Shown: positions 35,775 to 43,960 of the stretch, piece by piece
Numbering within the stretch: position 1 is the stretch's first letter
How the letters are laid out: every line of letters starts with the position of its first letter
Assembly (NCBI GenBank): GCA_946497035.1
Contig: CAMMIW010000008.1
Coordinates: 45,682 to 109,681, forward strand
Source: an uncultured Eubacteriaceae bacterium
GTDB lineage: Bacteria > Bacillota > Clostridia > Lachnospirales > CAG-274
DNA: 64,000 nucleotides
Direction of reading: 5' to 3'
Notes under the pieces: generated by a model
What the model saw: the letters and a program-made list of their open reading frames with translations, nothing else
Told to the model about the DNA's origin: nothing
Database searches by the model: none
Translations under genes and position numbers: made by a program

Positions 35775-38084
35775 ATGAAAACAGAAAGTTTTAATATAGT
35801 TAATTTAAATTGTGCTCATTGTGCTACTCTTATTGAAGAAAACCTTAAAAAACTAGATACATTAGAAAATGTTAATCTAAATTTTATAAATAAAACTATT
35901 ACTTTATGTTTTAAAGAAAATGTTAATATTAATACGGAAATTGAAAATATAAAAAATATTATAGATAAAATAGAACCTGGTGTTAAAATAGAACCTGTTA
36001 GCTCAAAATCTTCCTTAAAAATTAAACTAATTGGTTTAGATTGTGCTCATTGTGCTAGCCTTATTGAAGAACAAATAAATAAAATAGACGTTGTTAAAAT
36101 AGCATCTTTAAATTTTATAGATAAAACATTAAAAATAGATTTTAATAGTAATGTGGATATTAACAATCAAATTGAAAATATAAAAAATATTATAGATAAA
36201 ATAGAACCAGGACTAAAAATAGAAATTATATCAAATATAAAATCTAAAGAGAATAATAATATAGAAAAAGACGAAAATAGCTTTCATCTTATAAAAATAT
36301 TAATAGGTGCTTCTCTATTTATTGTTGCAAAATGGCTAGATTTTACTTATATATACGCCCTTTCATATATTATTTTAGGTTATGATATAATATTTAAAGC
36401 TTTAAAAAATATACGTAAAGGCAAGCTTTTTGATGAAAACTTTTTAATGGCTATTGCTACAGTTGGCGCTATAATAATAAAAGAATATCCTGAGGCAGTT
36501 GCCGTTATGCTATTTTATCAAATAGGAGAATATTTTCAAGAAAAAGCCATAGGTAAATCTAGAAAAGCTATAAAATCTTTAATTAATATAAAAGCAGAAT
36601 ATGCAACAAAAGAAAATGGAGAAAAAGTAGATCCTGAAGATATTAATATAAATGATATTATTATTGTAAAAGCTGGCGAAAAAGTACCTGTTGATGGTGT
36701 TATTGTTGAAGGTAGCTCATTTTTAGATATGAGTGCATTAATAGGAGAATCTGTTCCAAGAAAAGTTTCTACTGGTGATGAAATATTAAGCGGTAGTATA
36801 AATAACAATAGTATATTAAAAATAAAAGTTACTAAAGAATATAAAAATTCTACTGTATCTAAAATATTAGATTTAGTAGAAAATTCATCTATGAAAAAAT
36901 CTAAAACAGAAAGTTTTATAAGCAAATTTGCTAAAATATATACACCTATTGTAGTTGTATCTGCTATATTTTTAGCTATTATACCACCATTATTTACAGG
37001 TTATAACTTTACTATTTGGATAGAAAGAAGCTTAGTATTTTTAGTATCTTCTTGCCCTTGTGCTTTAGTTGTTTCTGTTCCTTTAAGCTTTTTTAGTGGT
37101 ATAGGCACAGCATCTAAAAAAGGTATTTTAATAAAAGGTAGCGTATATATGCAAGATTTAAGCCTTGTAGATACTATTGTATTTGATAAAACAGGAACTT
37201 TAACAAAAGGTGTTTTTGAGATAAGCAAAATAGAAACAAATAATTTTAATAAAAATGAGTTTTTAAATATTGTTTATAGCTTAGAAAATTTATCTATACA
37301 TCCGGTAGCTAAATCTATAGTTGAATATTGTAAAAATAACTTTAATAACATACAAAGTTTTAATGTGGAAGATTTTGAAGAAATAAGTGGATATGGTTTA
37401 AAAGCAACTTTAAATAAAGAAGAAATACTATTAGGTAACAACAAACTGTTAGATAAATATAACATAAAATATGAAAAAGCTACAGAAAATGGTACAATTG
37501 TTTATTTAGCTAAAAATAAAAATTATATTGGCTATATAGTTGTTTCAGATATAATAAAAGACAATGCAAAAGAAACTATTAAAGATTTAAAAAACATAGG
37601 TATACAAAAAACAATTATGCTTAGTGGTGATAGAAAAGAAACAGCAAATTTTGTAGGCAACAATATTGGTTTAGATGAAGTATATGCCGAGTTACTTCCT
37701 CAAGATAAAGTATATATGTTTGAAAAAATAAAAAATAGAAATCTAAATAAAAAAATTGCATTTTTAGGTGATGGTATAAATGATGCTCCTGTTCTTGCTA
37801 TGTCAGATGTTGGTATAGGTATGGGAGGTGTTGGTTCAGATGCTGCTATAGAAGCAGCAGATATGGTTATAATGAATGACGATTTACAAAAAATTAAAGA
37901 AGGTATAATTATAAGCAAAAATACTATTAATATAGTAAAACTTAATATAATATTTTCTTTATCTGTAAAATTTGCCGTTTTAGCCCTTGCTCTTTTTGGT
38001 TATGCTACAATGTGGCTAGCAGTATTTGCAGATGTTGGTGTATCTGTTATAGCAATATTAAATGCTATGAGGAAAAAAATATAA
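35775..38084 (+). CDS. cadA: P1B-type Zn/Cd/Pb-exporting ATPase with two HMA domains
   Basis: Exports divalent heavy metals across the membrane using ATP. The probable start is ATG at 35775 (AAAGGTGA site), giving 769 residues. Two N-terminal heavy-metal-associated domains carry NCAHCA and DCAHCA. The membrane metal site is SSCPCALVVSVPL, the CPC of the P1B-2 type. DKTGTLTKG holds the phosphorylated Asp, SIHPVAKS is the conserved HP motif, MLSGDRKETA and GDGINDAPVLAMSDVGIGMG follow. The two HMA-coding parts share a 40-base identical stretch, a sign of recent duplication. Controlled by the SmtB-type repressor. Confidence 0.93.
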   Translation: MKTESFNIVNLNCAHCATLIEENLKKLDTLENVNLNFINKTITLCFKENVNINTEIENIKNIIDKIEPGVKIEPVSSKSSLKIKLIGLDCAHCASLIEEQINKIDVVKIASLNFIDKTLKIDFNSNVDINNQIENIKNIIDKIEPGLKIEIISNIKSKENNNIEKDENSFHLIKILIGASLFIVAKWLDFTYIYALSYIILGYDIIFKALKNIRKGKLFDENFLMAIATVGAIIIKEYPEAVAVMLFYQIGEYFQEKAIGKSRKAIKSLINIKAEYATKENGEKVDPEDININDIIIVKAGEKVPVDGVIVEGSSFLDMSALIGESVPRKVSTGDEILSGSINNNSILKIKVTKEYKNSTVSKILDLVENSSMKKSKTESFISKFAKIYTPIVVVSAIFLAIIPPLFTGYNFTIWIERSLVFLVSSCPCALVVSVPLSFFSGIGTASKKGILIKGSVYMQDLSLVDTIVFDKTGTLTKGVFEISKIETNNFNKNEFLNIVYSLENLSIHPVAKSIVEYCKNNFNNIQSFNVEDFEEISGYGLKATLNKEEILLGNNKLLDKYNIKYEKATENGTIVYLAKNKNYIGYIVVSDIIKDNAKETIKDLKNIGIQKTIMLSGDRKETANFVGNNIGLDEVYAELLPQDKVYMFEKIKNRNLNKKIAFLGDGINDAPVLAMSDVGIGMGGVGSDAAIEAADMVIMNDDLQKIKEGIIISKNTINIVKLNIIFSLSVKFAVLALALFGYATMWLAVFADVGVSVIAILNAMRKKI

Positions 38085-38116
38085 ATAGCTGTAGACAAAA
38101 GTCTACAGCTATTTAT
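38081..38116. terminator. CTGTAGAC palindrome, copy 4; terminator spanning two stop codons
   Basis: ATAAATAGCTGTAGAC (38081-38096), loop AAAA, GTCTACAGCTATTTAT (38101-38116): perfect 16-base stem. Its left arm contains the TAA of the ATPase gene (38082-38084) and its right arm the TAA of dusB on the other strand (38113-38115). It serves as terminator for both convergent genes. Confidence 0.8.
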
Positions 38117-39072
38117 TGTTTCATACTAATAAGTAAAGCTTCCATTTCTTTAGGATCTTCTATACTATTTATTTTAACACGCATTTCTGCACTTTTAGGC
38201 ATACCCTTTATATACCACCCTAAATGTTTTCTCATTTCTCTTACGCCAATATATTCACCTTTATATTGTATAAGCATTTTTAAATGTTTAATAGATACGT
38301 CTATTTTCTCATTTATAGAAGGTTTTTCTAATAATTCTCCTGTTTGTAAATAATGGGTAATTCTTTTAAATATCCAGGGGTTACCTTGTGCTGCTCTACC
38401 TATCATTATAGCATCACAACCAGTATAATCTAACATCTCTTTAGCTTTTTGTGGGCTTGTTATATCTCCATTACCTATTATAGGTATATTAACACTTTCT
38501 TTTACCTTTTTTATTATATCCCAATCGGCATTGCCAGCATAAAATTGTTCTCTTGTTCTACCGTGAATAGCTAGACCAGATGCTCCATTTTCTTCTGCTA
38601 TTTTAGCTATTTCAACAGCATTTATACAATTATCATCAAAGCCTTTTCTTATTTTTATTGTTAATGGCTTACTAGTATTAGATGTAACTGCGTTTACTAT
38701 TTCTCCTATAAGCTTAGGATTTTTCATAAGTGCCGATCCATCACCATTTTTAGTTATTTTAGGTGCAGGACAACCCATATTTATATCAAAAAAACCTATA
38801 TTTTCATTATCTTCAAGCTTTTTAGCCATATCTGCTAAAACCTTAGGATCTGAGCCAAATAATTGTACGGCTACTTTCCCCTCTTTTTCATCTATCTCTA
38901 ATAATTTTTTAGTATTATCGTTATCATACATTATACCTTTAGCACTTACCATCTCAGAGTATGTAAGCCCACAACCTTGCTCTTTGCATAACACCCTAAA
39001 TACAACATCTGTAACACCTGCCATTGGTGCTAAAAAAACTTTATTTTCTGGTTGAAAATTTTTTATCTTCAT
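38113..39072 (-). CDS. dusB: tRNA-dihydrouridine synthase
   Basis: FMN enzyme that reduces specific uridines in tRNA to dihydrouridine. The 319-residue protein has FLAPMAGVTDVVFRVLCKEQGCGLTYSEMVSA, VQLFGSDPKVLA, FDINMGCPAPKITKNGDGSALMKNP with the catalytic Cys, LTIKIRKGFDD, AIHGRTREQFYAGNADWDIIKKVK and IPIIGNGDITSPQ, GCDAIMIGRAAQGNPWIFKRI. It is the last gene of a minus-strand run that starts with a PucR-type regulator. Confidence 0.95.
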   Translation of the reverse strand: MKIKNFQPENKVFLAPMAGVTDVVFRVLCKEQGCGLTYSEMVSAKGIMYDNDNTKKLLEIDEKEGKVAVQLFGSDPKVLADMAKKLEDNENIGFFDINMGCPAPKITKNGDGSALMKNPKLIGEIVNAVTSNTSKPLTIKIRKGFDDNCINAVEIAKIAEENGASGLAIHGRTREQFYAGNADWDIIKKVKESVNIPIIGNGDITSPQKAKEMLDYTGCDAIMIGRAAQGNPWIFKRITHYLQTGELLEKPSINEKIDVSIKHLKMLIQYKGEYIGVREMRKHLGWYIKGMPKSAEMRVKINSIEDPKEMEALLISMKQ

Positions 39073-39099
39073 TTTTATTTTATTAACTCCATTCTAATG

Positions 39100-39411
39100 T
39101 TATTTATTAAAAAGTTTATACCATAAAGTTAAAGAAGATATAAGATCTTTATTTTCTCTTTTTATTTTTTCAATTTCTAATTTAGCACCTATCTCATCAC
39201 ATAAAAAATCGTCTTCTGAAAAGCTATAATCTATAAATAAGCTATTATCATAATAAAACCCTAAGCTAAATATACCACCAACTTTATTAACAAAATATAT
39301 ACCTATTTGTTTTATATTATTTTTTATATCTGTTGGCAAATTTTCTGCTATTTCATCAAAAAAATATTTTTGATTATAGCTAGATGTAGCAAATATAACT
39401 TTTTTATCCAA
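39100..39411 (-). CDS. Conserved protein, DUF6145-like
   Basis: A 103-residue soluble protein between birA and dusB. Segments NQKYFFDEIAENLPTDIKNNIKQIGIYFVNKVGGIFSLGFYYD and EDDFLCDEIGAKLEIEKIKRENKDLISSLTLWYKLF match the pattern I associate with DUF6145 of Lachnospirales, which commonly sits in this place. I am fairly but not fully sure of the family. No function is known. Spacing to birA is 12 bases. Confidence 0.65.
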   Translation of the reverse strand: MDKKVIFATSSYNQKYFFDEIAENLPTDIKNNIKQIGIYFVNKVGGIFSLGFYYDNSLFIDYSFSEDDFLCDEIGAKLEIEKIKRENKDLISSLTLWYKLFNK

Positions 39412-39423
39412 ATAATCACTCCT

Positions 39424-40404
39424 TTAAATATAGTTTCCATCAATATTTCTTAAAGAAATTTCGCCAGATGCTATTTTTAATATTTCTTGGTTTGTTTTAA
39501 ATATAACTTCTCCTAAAGGTGAAATATCTATAACCTCTCCTATAACTTCTTTTTTATTATATAATATTTTACAATCTTTGTTTAAGTTTATACAAAGATT
39601 TTTATATTCATCTAAAAATATAGAAAAATCTTTTTCTTTTATATATTTAAAATAGTTATTTTCAAATTCTTTTAAAAAATGTCCTAAAATTTTTTGTCTT
39701 TCAAAAATTTTATCTGTTTCTAAAAAAATTGATGTTGCCTTATCCTTTAAAGCAACGTCAAATTTTTTATTATTAACATTTATGCCCACGCCTAATATAA
39801 TATAAGAAACTTTATCTATTTGTGCGCTAACCTCTGTTAATATACCACAAACTTTTTTACCATTTATAATAATATCGTTAGGCCATTTAATTTTTACATC
39901 TAATCCAGTAAAAAATTTTATAGTATTACAAACACATATGCCTGCTAATAAGGTTATTTGCATTATGCTAAAAAGCTCTATATCTGGTTTTAATATTAAT
40001 GATAAAAATATACCATCACCTTTGTTACATACCCATTGTCTATCAAGCCTACCTTTACCATTTATTTGATAATCTGAAACTACTAATGCCCCTTCTTCTA
40101 TATTATTATTTATTAAAGTTTTAGCATATTCATTTGTAGAAGATATTTCATCAAAAAAATATAAATTTTTACCTAATACAAATGTATTTATTTCTTTTTG
40201 TATCTCTAGCTTGTTATATAAAATATTGTCATTTAAAAGCAAATACCCTTTGTTTGTAACAGATGTAATATTATAACCCATATTTTTTAACTTAGTTATA
40301 TTTTTCCATACAGCTGCCCTACTAATATTAAGACTTTTAGCTATTTTTTCGCCAGATACAAAACCTTTATTATCTTTTAATATTTGCAATATTTTTTCAG
40401 TCAT
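39424..40404 (-). CDS. birA: Biotin ligase and biotin operon repressor BirA
   Basis: Attaches biotin to carboxylase carrier proteins; with its DNA-binding domain it may also repress biotin genes. The 326-residue protein has an N-terminal winged helix (KSLNISRAAVWKNITKLKNMGYNI), FFDEISSTNEYAK, the ligase motif QINGKGRLDRQWVCNKGDGIFLSL, IKWPNDIIINGKKVCGILTE and GVGINVN, and a C-terminal SH3-like domain (GEVIDISPLGEVIFKT). The ATG at 40404 with TTGGAG before it is preferred over an upstream TTG. Confidence 0.95.
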   Translation of the reverse strand: MTEKILQILKDNKGFVSGEKIAKSLNISRAAVWKNITKLKNMGYNITSVTNKGYLLLNDNILYNKLEIQKEINTFVLGKNLYFFDEISSTNEYAKTLINNNIEEGALVVSDYQINGKGRLDRQWVCNKGDGIFLSLILKPDIELFSIMQITLLAGICVCNTIKFFTGLDVKIKWPNDIIINGKKVCGILTEVSAQIDKVSYIILGVGINVNNKKFDVALKDKATSIFLETDKIFERQKILGHFLKEFENNYFKYIKEKDFSIFLDEYKNLCINLNKDCKILYNKKEVIGEVIDISPLGEVIFKTNQEILKIASGEISLRNIDGNYI

Positions 40405-40420
40405 TTTTTTCTCCAAAATA

Positions 40421-40924
40421 CTATTTATTTTTGCTCCAACCGATATTATCTAATATTTCTTGACGAGATGGATTAGAATTAGGCTTTTTATCATCTGGGT
40501 TAACTACCGTAACATCTGTCAACAAACTATCTAAAGTAACGCTTTCTACGTCTTCTCCAAAAGATTTTTTAAGATTTGTCAAAATAGCTTCTTTTATGTA
40601 TTGCTCGCCATTTTCTTCTGTTATGCTGTTATAATCTAAGTTTCGTACAGTTTCTTTAACTACTAATTGTACATTTTCCGTATTTAACTTGTTTAAATCT
40701 TTGCTTTTACCACCTAATGTTACTTTCATAGATAGCTTATGCTCTTTTCCGTCTGAACTAACAGTAACATCTATAGGCTTTAATGCAACATATCCTGTTT
40801 TAGAGCCTGTAACAATAAATTGATAGCCAATACCTATAAAAGCTATAATAATAATAGTAATAAAAATAAATATTATTATAGCAGAATTTTTTCTTTCACC
40901 ATTAATATTTCGCCCTTTAGCCAT
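40421..40924 (-). CDS. Single-pass membrane protein, FliL-like architecture
   Basis: A 167-residue protein with one N-terminal membrane helix (SAIIIFIFITIIIIAFIGIGYQFIV) and a 120-residue external domain. The stretch VQLVVKETVRNLDYNSITEENGEQYIKEAILTNLKKSFGEDVESVTLDSLLTDVTVV has the plan of FliL, but no flagellar gene is near and I am not sure of homology. An excellent AAAGGAGGAG site precedes the ATG. It follows the M23 hydrolase gene after 22 bases, so a role at the cell wall or division site is a reasonable guess. Confidence 0.6.
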   Translation of the reverse strand: MAKGRNINGERKNSAIIIFIFITIIIIAFIGIGYQFIVTGSKTGYVALKPIDVTVSSDGKEHKLSMKVTLGGKSKDLNKLNTENVQLVVKETVRNLDYNSITEENGEQYIKEAILTNLKKSFGEDVESVTLDSLLTDVTVVNPDDKKPNSNPSRQEILDNIGWSKNK

Positions 40925-40946
40925 ATTTACTCCTCCTTTTATATAA

Positions 40947-42113
40947 TTATTTTAAATATGGTGCTGGGTCTGTATGTTTGCCATTTATTCTAACTTCAAA
41001 ATGAGCATGAACACCTGTAGAATATCCTGTAGAACCTGCTTTAGCAACAACCTGTCCTCTTTTTACCTGTTGGCCTTTGCTTACCACTAATTTAGAATTG
41101 TGAGCATATAATGTAGAAAGCCCTCCACCATGATCTATAATAACTGTTTTTCCATATCCACCTCTGTTGCCAGCATATATAACTGTACCGCTTTCTGCCG
41201 CTACTATATCTGTTCCATAAGTAGCCTTTAAATCTAGGCCTGAATGTAGCTCTTTTTTACCACTAATAGGGTTTGTTCTATAGCCATATACATCATTATA
41301 AGGCCTACCTGCATAAGCTGGAACCGGGTGTGCAAGCCTTCCTCCAGAGCCTGCATATACTTTATTATTGCTTTGGCCTGTTGGTTTAACTTTTTCTTGG
41401 TTTGCTTTATTAATAAGATCTGTTATCTCTCTATCTTCTTTTTGCAAATCTTTTATTTGTTGCTCTAAAGAAGCTTGTTGTTTATTAAGATTTGCTACCA
41501 TTTGTTGTTTTTCTTTTATGTTATTTTCAACTTGTTTCTTTTTTTCAGCAGTTTGTTTTGTTAATACTTCTAAATTTTCTTTTTCAACTTTTATTTGTTC
41601 TACCTTTAAAGCGATAAATTCTTCTGTTTCTTTATATCTTTCAAAAAGCTCATTATCATATTTCATAATATAATTTACATATTCTATTCGTTTAAAAAAA
41701 TCTGTAAAACCTTTCGCATCTAAAAGTATTTCTATATAGCCACTGTCCCCATATTCATACATAACTCTTATACGTTGTTTAAGGCTTTCATATTGTTTTT
41801 CTTTTTTTATTTTTGCCTCTTCAAGCTCTTGTTGAGATTTTTCCAAGCTTTTTTTTGTTTCTTCTAATTTTTTTTGTAAATTTGCAAGCTCTGTTTCAAT
41901 TTTATCTAAATTAGCATCTAAAGTCTCTACCTGTTTTAAAATATTACTTTTTTCTTCTTTAGATTTTTGCAAAGATTCTTTTGAATCTTGTATTTTATCT
42001 TTTATCTCACTTTTTTCTTTATTTAGCTCACTAATACTTTTAGAATAAACACTATTATCAAGAGAAAATACAAATATTGTAGTAATTAAAAATATGTTTA
42101 AAAATTTTTTCAT
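40947..42113 (-). CDS. EnvC-like M23 peptidase with coiled coil, FtsEX partner
   Basis: Secreted murein hydrolase or hydrolase activator. The 388-residue protein has a signal peptide (MKKFLNIFLITTIFVFSLDNSVYS), a long coiled coil (about residues 25-235) interrupted by YGDSGYIEILLDAKGFTDFFKRIEYVNYIM, the hinge region seen in EnvC and PcsB, and a C-terminal LytM/M23 domain with HSGLDLKATYGTDIVAAESG, GGGLSTLYAH and HAHFEVRINGKHTDPAPYL. The zinc ligands H..D, H-x-H appear intact, so it is probably an active endopeptidase. It directly follows ftsX, so FtsEX most likely controls it. Confidence 0.9.
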   Translation of the reverse strand: MKKFLNIFLITTIFVFSLDNSVYSKSISELNKEKSEIKDKIQDSKESLQKSKEEKSNILKQVETLDANLDKIETELANLQKKLEETKKSLEKSQQELEEAKIKKEKQYESLKQRIRVMYEYGDSGYIEILLDAKGFTDFFKRIEYVNYIMKYDNELFERYKETEEFIALKVEQIKVEKENLEVLTKQTAEKKKQVENNIKEKQQMVANLNKQQASLEQQIKDLQKEDREITDLINKANQEKVKPTGQSNNKVYAGSGGRLAHPVPAYAGRPYNDVYGYRTNPISGKKELHSGLDLKATYGTDIVAAESGTVIYAGNRGGYGKTVIIDHGGGLSTLYAHNSKLVVSKGQQVKRGQVVAKAGSTGYSTGVHAHFEVRINGKHTDPAPYLK

Positions 42114-42123
42114 ATTATCCCTC

Positions 42124-43263
42124 CTATACGTTTAAGTGTTTTTTAATAGAATTTACAGAACCAATAACACCGAGAGAAGCTCCTAATATAATAGTTACTG
42201 GTGCAATAGCTAAAAACATAGAAAGTGTGTCTTTAAACTCTACATAATTTTTTATAAAAGGCATTTTTTCATACATTAAATCAACCACTTGGCCATATCC
42301 AAATGTGCATATAATAATTGGTATAATAGAGCCAATAATACCTATTATTATCCCTTCTATAACGAAAGGCCATCTAATAAACCAATCTGTAGCTCCAACA
42401 TATTTCATAATATTTATTTCTGTTTTTCTAACATAAACAGTAAGTTTTATTGTATTAACAATAATAGCAACAGATATAATAGCTAATATAAAAATTATAA
42501 TAATACTAGCTATTCTAACAGTATTATTAATAGCTAATAATATGTCTGATTCTTTTTGAGAATGCCTTATTTTTTCAATTCCTATATATTCATAATCTTT
42601 ATCGCCTATATTTATTTTAGATGTTTCTTCTGCTTCATTTTCTTTTGTTGTATTTTGGTTAGAAGAAGTAACATTAGTTGTAGGCTCTTTGGATTGTGTT
42701 GTAGCTTGTGTTGTTTGTTCTTTATTAGCTGTTGTTTCTTCTTTCAAAGGATTTTCTATTATATCTTGTATTTGTTGTTCTTCTTTATTTCTATCTTTTA
42801 CTAATTGTATTTCAAATTCTTTTTGTAAATTAGTTACATCTTTTATAACCTGCTTTTGATATTTAGCACCATTTATAGATAGCTCAAAAGAACGTGGAAA
42901 AGGATTATCATCTTCTAAACCTGCCAAAATATCTTGATCATCTTCCCATTCGGTTTTTGCCCATTCTAGTGCATCTTGCTTAGACATATATAATACTTCT
43001 GTTACATTTGATATTTTTTGTAATTTATCAAGTAACCCTTTTATCTCTTCATCTGTAACTTCATCACCAAGGTATAAAGATACACCTATACTTTCTTCAA
43101 CCTTTTCTAAAGCTCTATCTAAATTTATAGCTATACAAAGAGATATTATAAGCATAAAAGCACAAGCCGCAACAGATGCTATAGAAGCAACAGACATTAA
43201 ACCATTTTTTGTAACACTTTTTGCACCTTGTTTAACGTGATATTTTAAGCTTCTAATCTTCAT
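42124..43263 (-). CDS. ftsX: Cell division protein FtsX with extended external loop
   Basis: Membrane partner of FtsE that transmits ATP hydrolysis to wall hydrolases. The ATG at 43263 has GGGAGG and overlaps the end of ftsE by 11 bases; 379 residues. The first membrane helix is near residue 30 (MSVASIASVAACAFMLIISLCIAI); the large external loop follows, then three C-terminal helices, including TIKLTVYVRKTEINIMKYVGATDWFIRWPFVIEGIIIGIIGSIIP. The loop contains an insert of about 65 residues (156-222), rich in Thr, Gln, Asn and Glu, that makes the protein longer than the usual 300. Confidence 0.94.
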   Translation of the reverse strand: MKIRSLKYHVKQGAKSVTKNGLMSVASIASVAACAFMLIISLCIAINLDRALEKVEESIGVSLYLGDEVTDEEIKGLLDKLQKISNVTEVLYMSKQDALEWAKTEWEDDQDILAGLEDDNPFPRSFELSINGAKYQKQVIKDVTNLQKEFEIQLVKDRNKEEQQIQDIIENPLKEETTANKEQTTQATTQSKEPTTNVTSSNQNTTKENEAEETSKINIGDKDYEYIGIEKIRHSQKESDILLAINNTVRIASIIIIFILAIISVAIIVNTIKLTVYVRKTEINIMKYVGATDWFIRWPFVIEGIIIGIIGSIIPIIICTFGYGQVVDLMYEKMPFIKNYVEFKDTLSMFLAIAPVTIILGASLGVIGSVNSIKKHLNV

Positions 43264-43936
43264 AGCTATAACCTCCCTCTTTATCACTTAATATTATGCC
43301 CTTTTGAAGAGTTATAACTCGTTTTTTCATTTCATCAACAATATCTCTAGCGTGAGTAGCTATAACAACTGTTGTGCCTCTTGCATTTATCTCTTTTAAA
43401 AGCTCCATTATCTCCCAAGCCGTTTCAGGATCTAAATTTCCTGTTGGTTCGTCTGCTAATAATATTGGTGGTTTATTTATTATAGCTCTAGCAAGAGCAA
43501 CCCTTTGTTGCTCCCCACCAGATAGCTCATTTGGATAAACTTTAGCTTTATGTGTTAAACCAACCATAGCTAATATAGCAGGCACATTACGTCTTATAGC
43601 TTTAGGTGGTGCTTCTGTAACTTGCAATGCAAAAGCTATATTTTCAAAAACAGTTTTACTAGGCAAAAGCCTAAAATCTTGAAAAACAACCCCCATTTTT
43701 CTTCTTAAGAAGGGTATTTCTTTTCGTTTTATACTATTTATATTTATACCATCTATAACAATTTTACCTTCTGTAGGTTCTACCTCTTTTAAAAGCATTT
43801 TCATAAAAGTAGACTTTCCAGAACCAGAAGAACCTATTACAAAGACAAACTCTCCCTTTTTTATATCAAGAGAAATATTGTTTATTGCAACAGCACCATT
43901 ATCATAAATTTTTGTAACTTTATCTACTTTAATCAA
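43253..43936 (-). CDS. ftsE: Cell division ATP-binding protein FtsE
   Basis: ABC-type ATPase of the FtsEX complex. The 227-residue protein starts at a TTG with GAGGGCGG before it. Walker A is GSSGSGKSTFMKML, Q-loop VVFQDFRLLP, signature LSGGEQQRVALARAI, Walker B ILLADEPTGNLD and H-loop VVIATHARDI. It is coupled to ftsX by overlapping stop and start codons. Confidence 0.96.
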   Translation of the reverse strand: MIKVDKVTKIYDNGAVAINNISLDIKKGEFVFVIGSSGSGKSTFMKMLLKEVEPTEGKIVIDGININSIKRKEIPFLRRKMGVVFQDFRLLPSKTVFENIAFALQVTEAPPKAIRRNVPAILAMVGLTHKAKVYPNELSGGEQQRVALARAIINKPPILLADEPTGNLDPETAWEIMELLKEINARGTTVVIATHARDIVDEMKKRVITLQKGIILSDKEGGYSYED

Positions 43937-43960
43937 TTTTACCGCCCTCTCAAAAATTTG

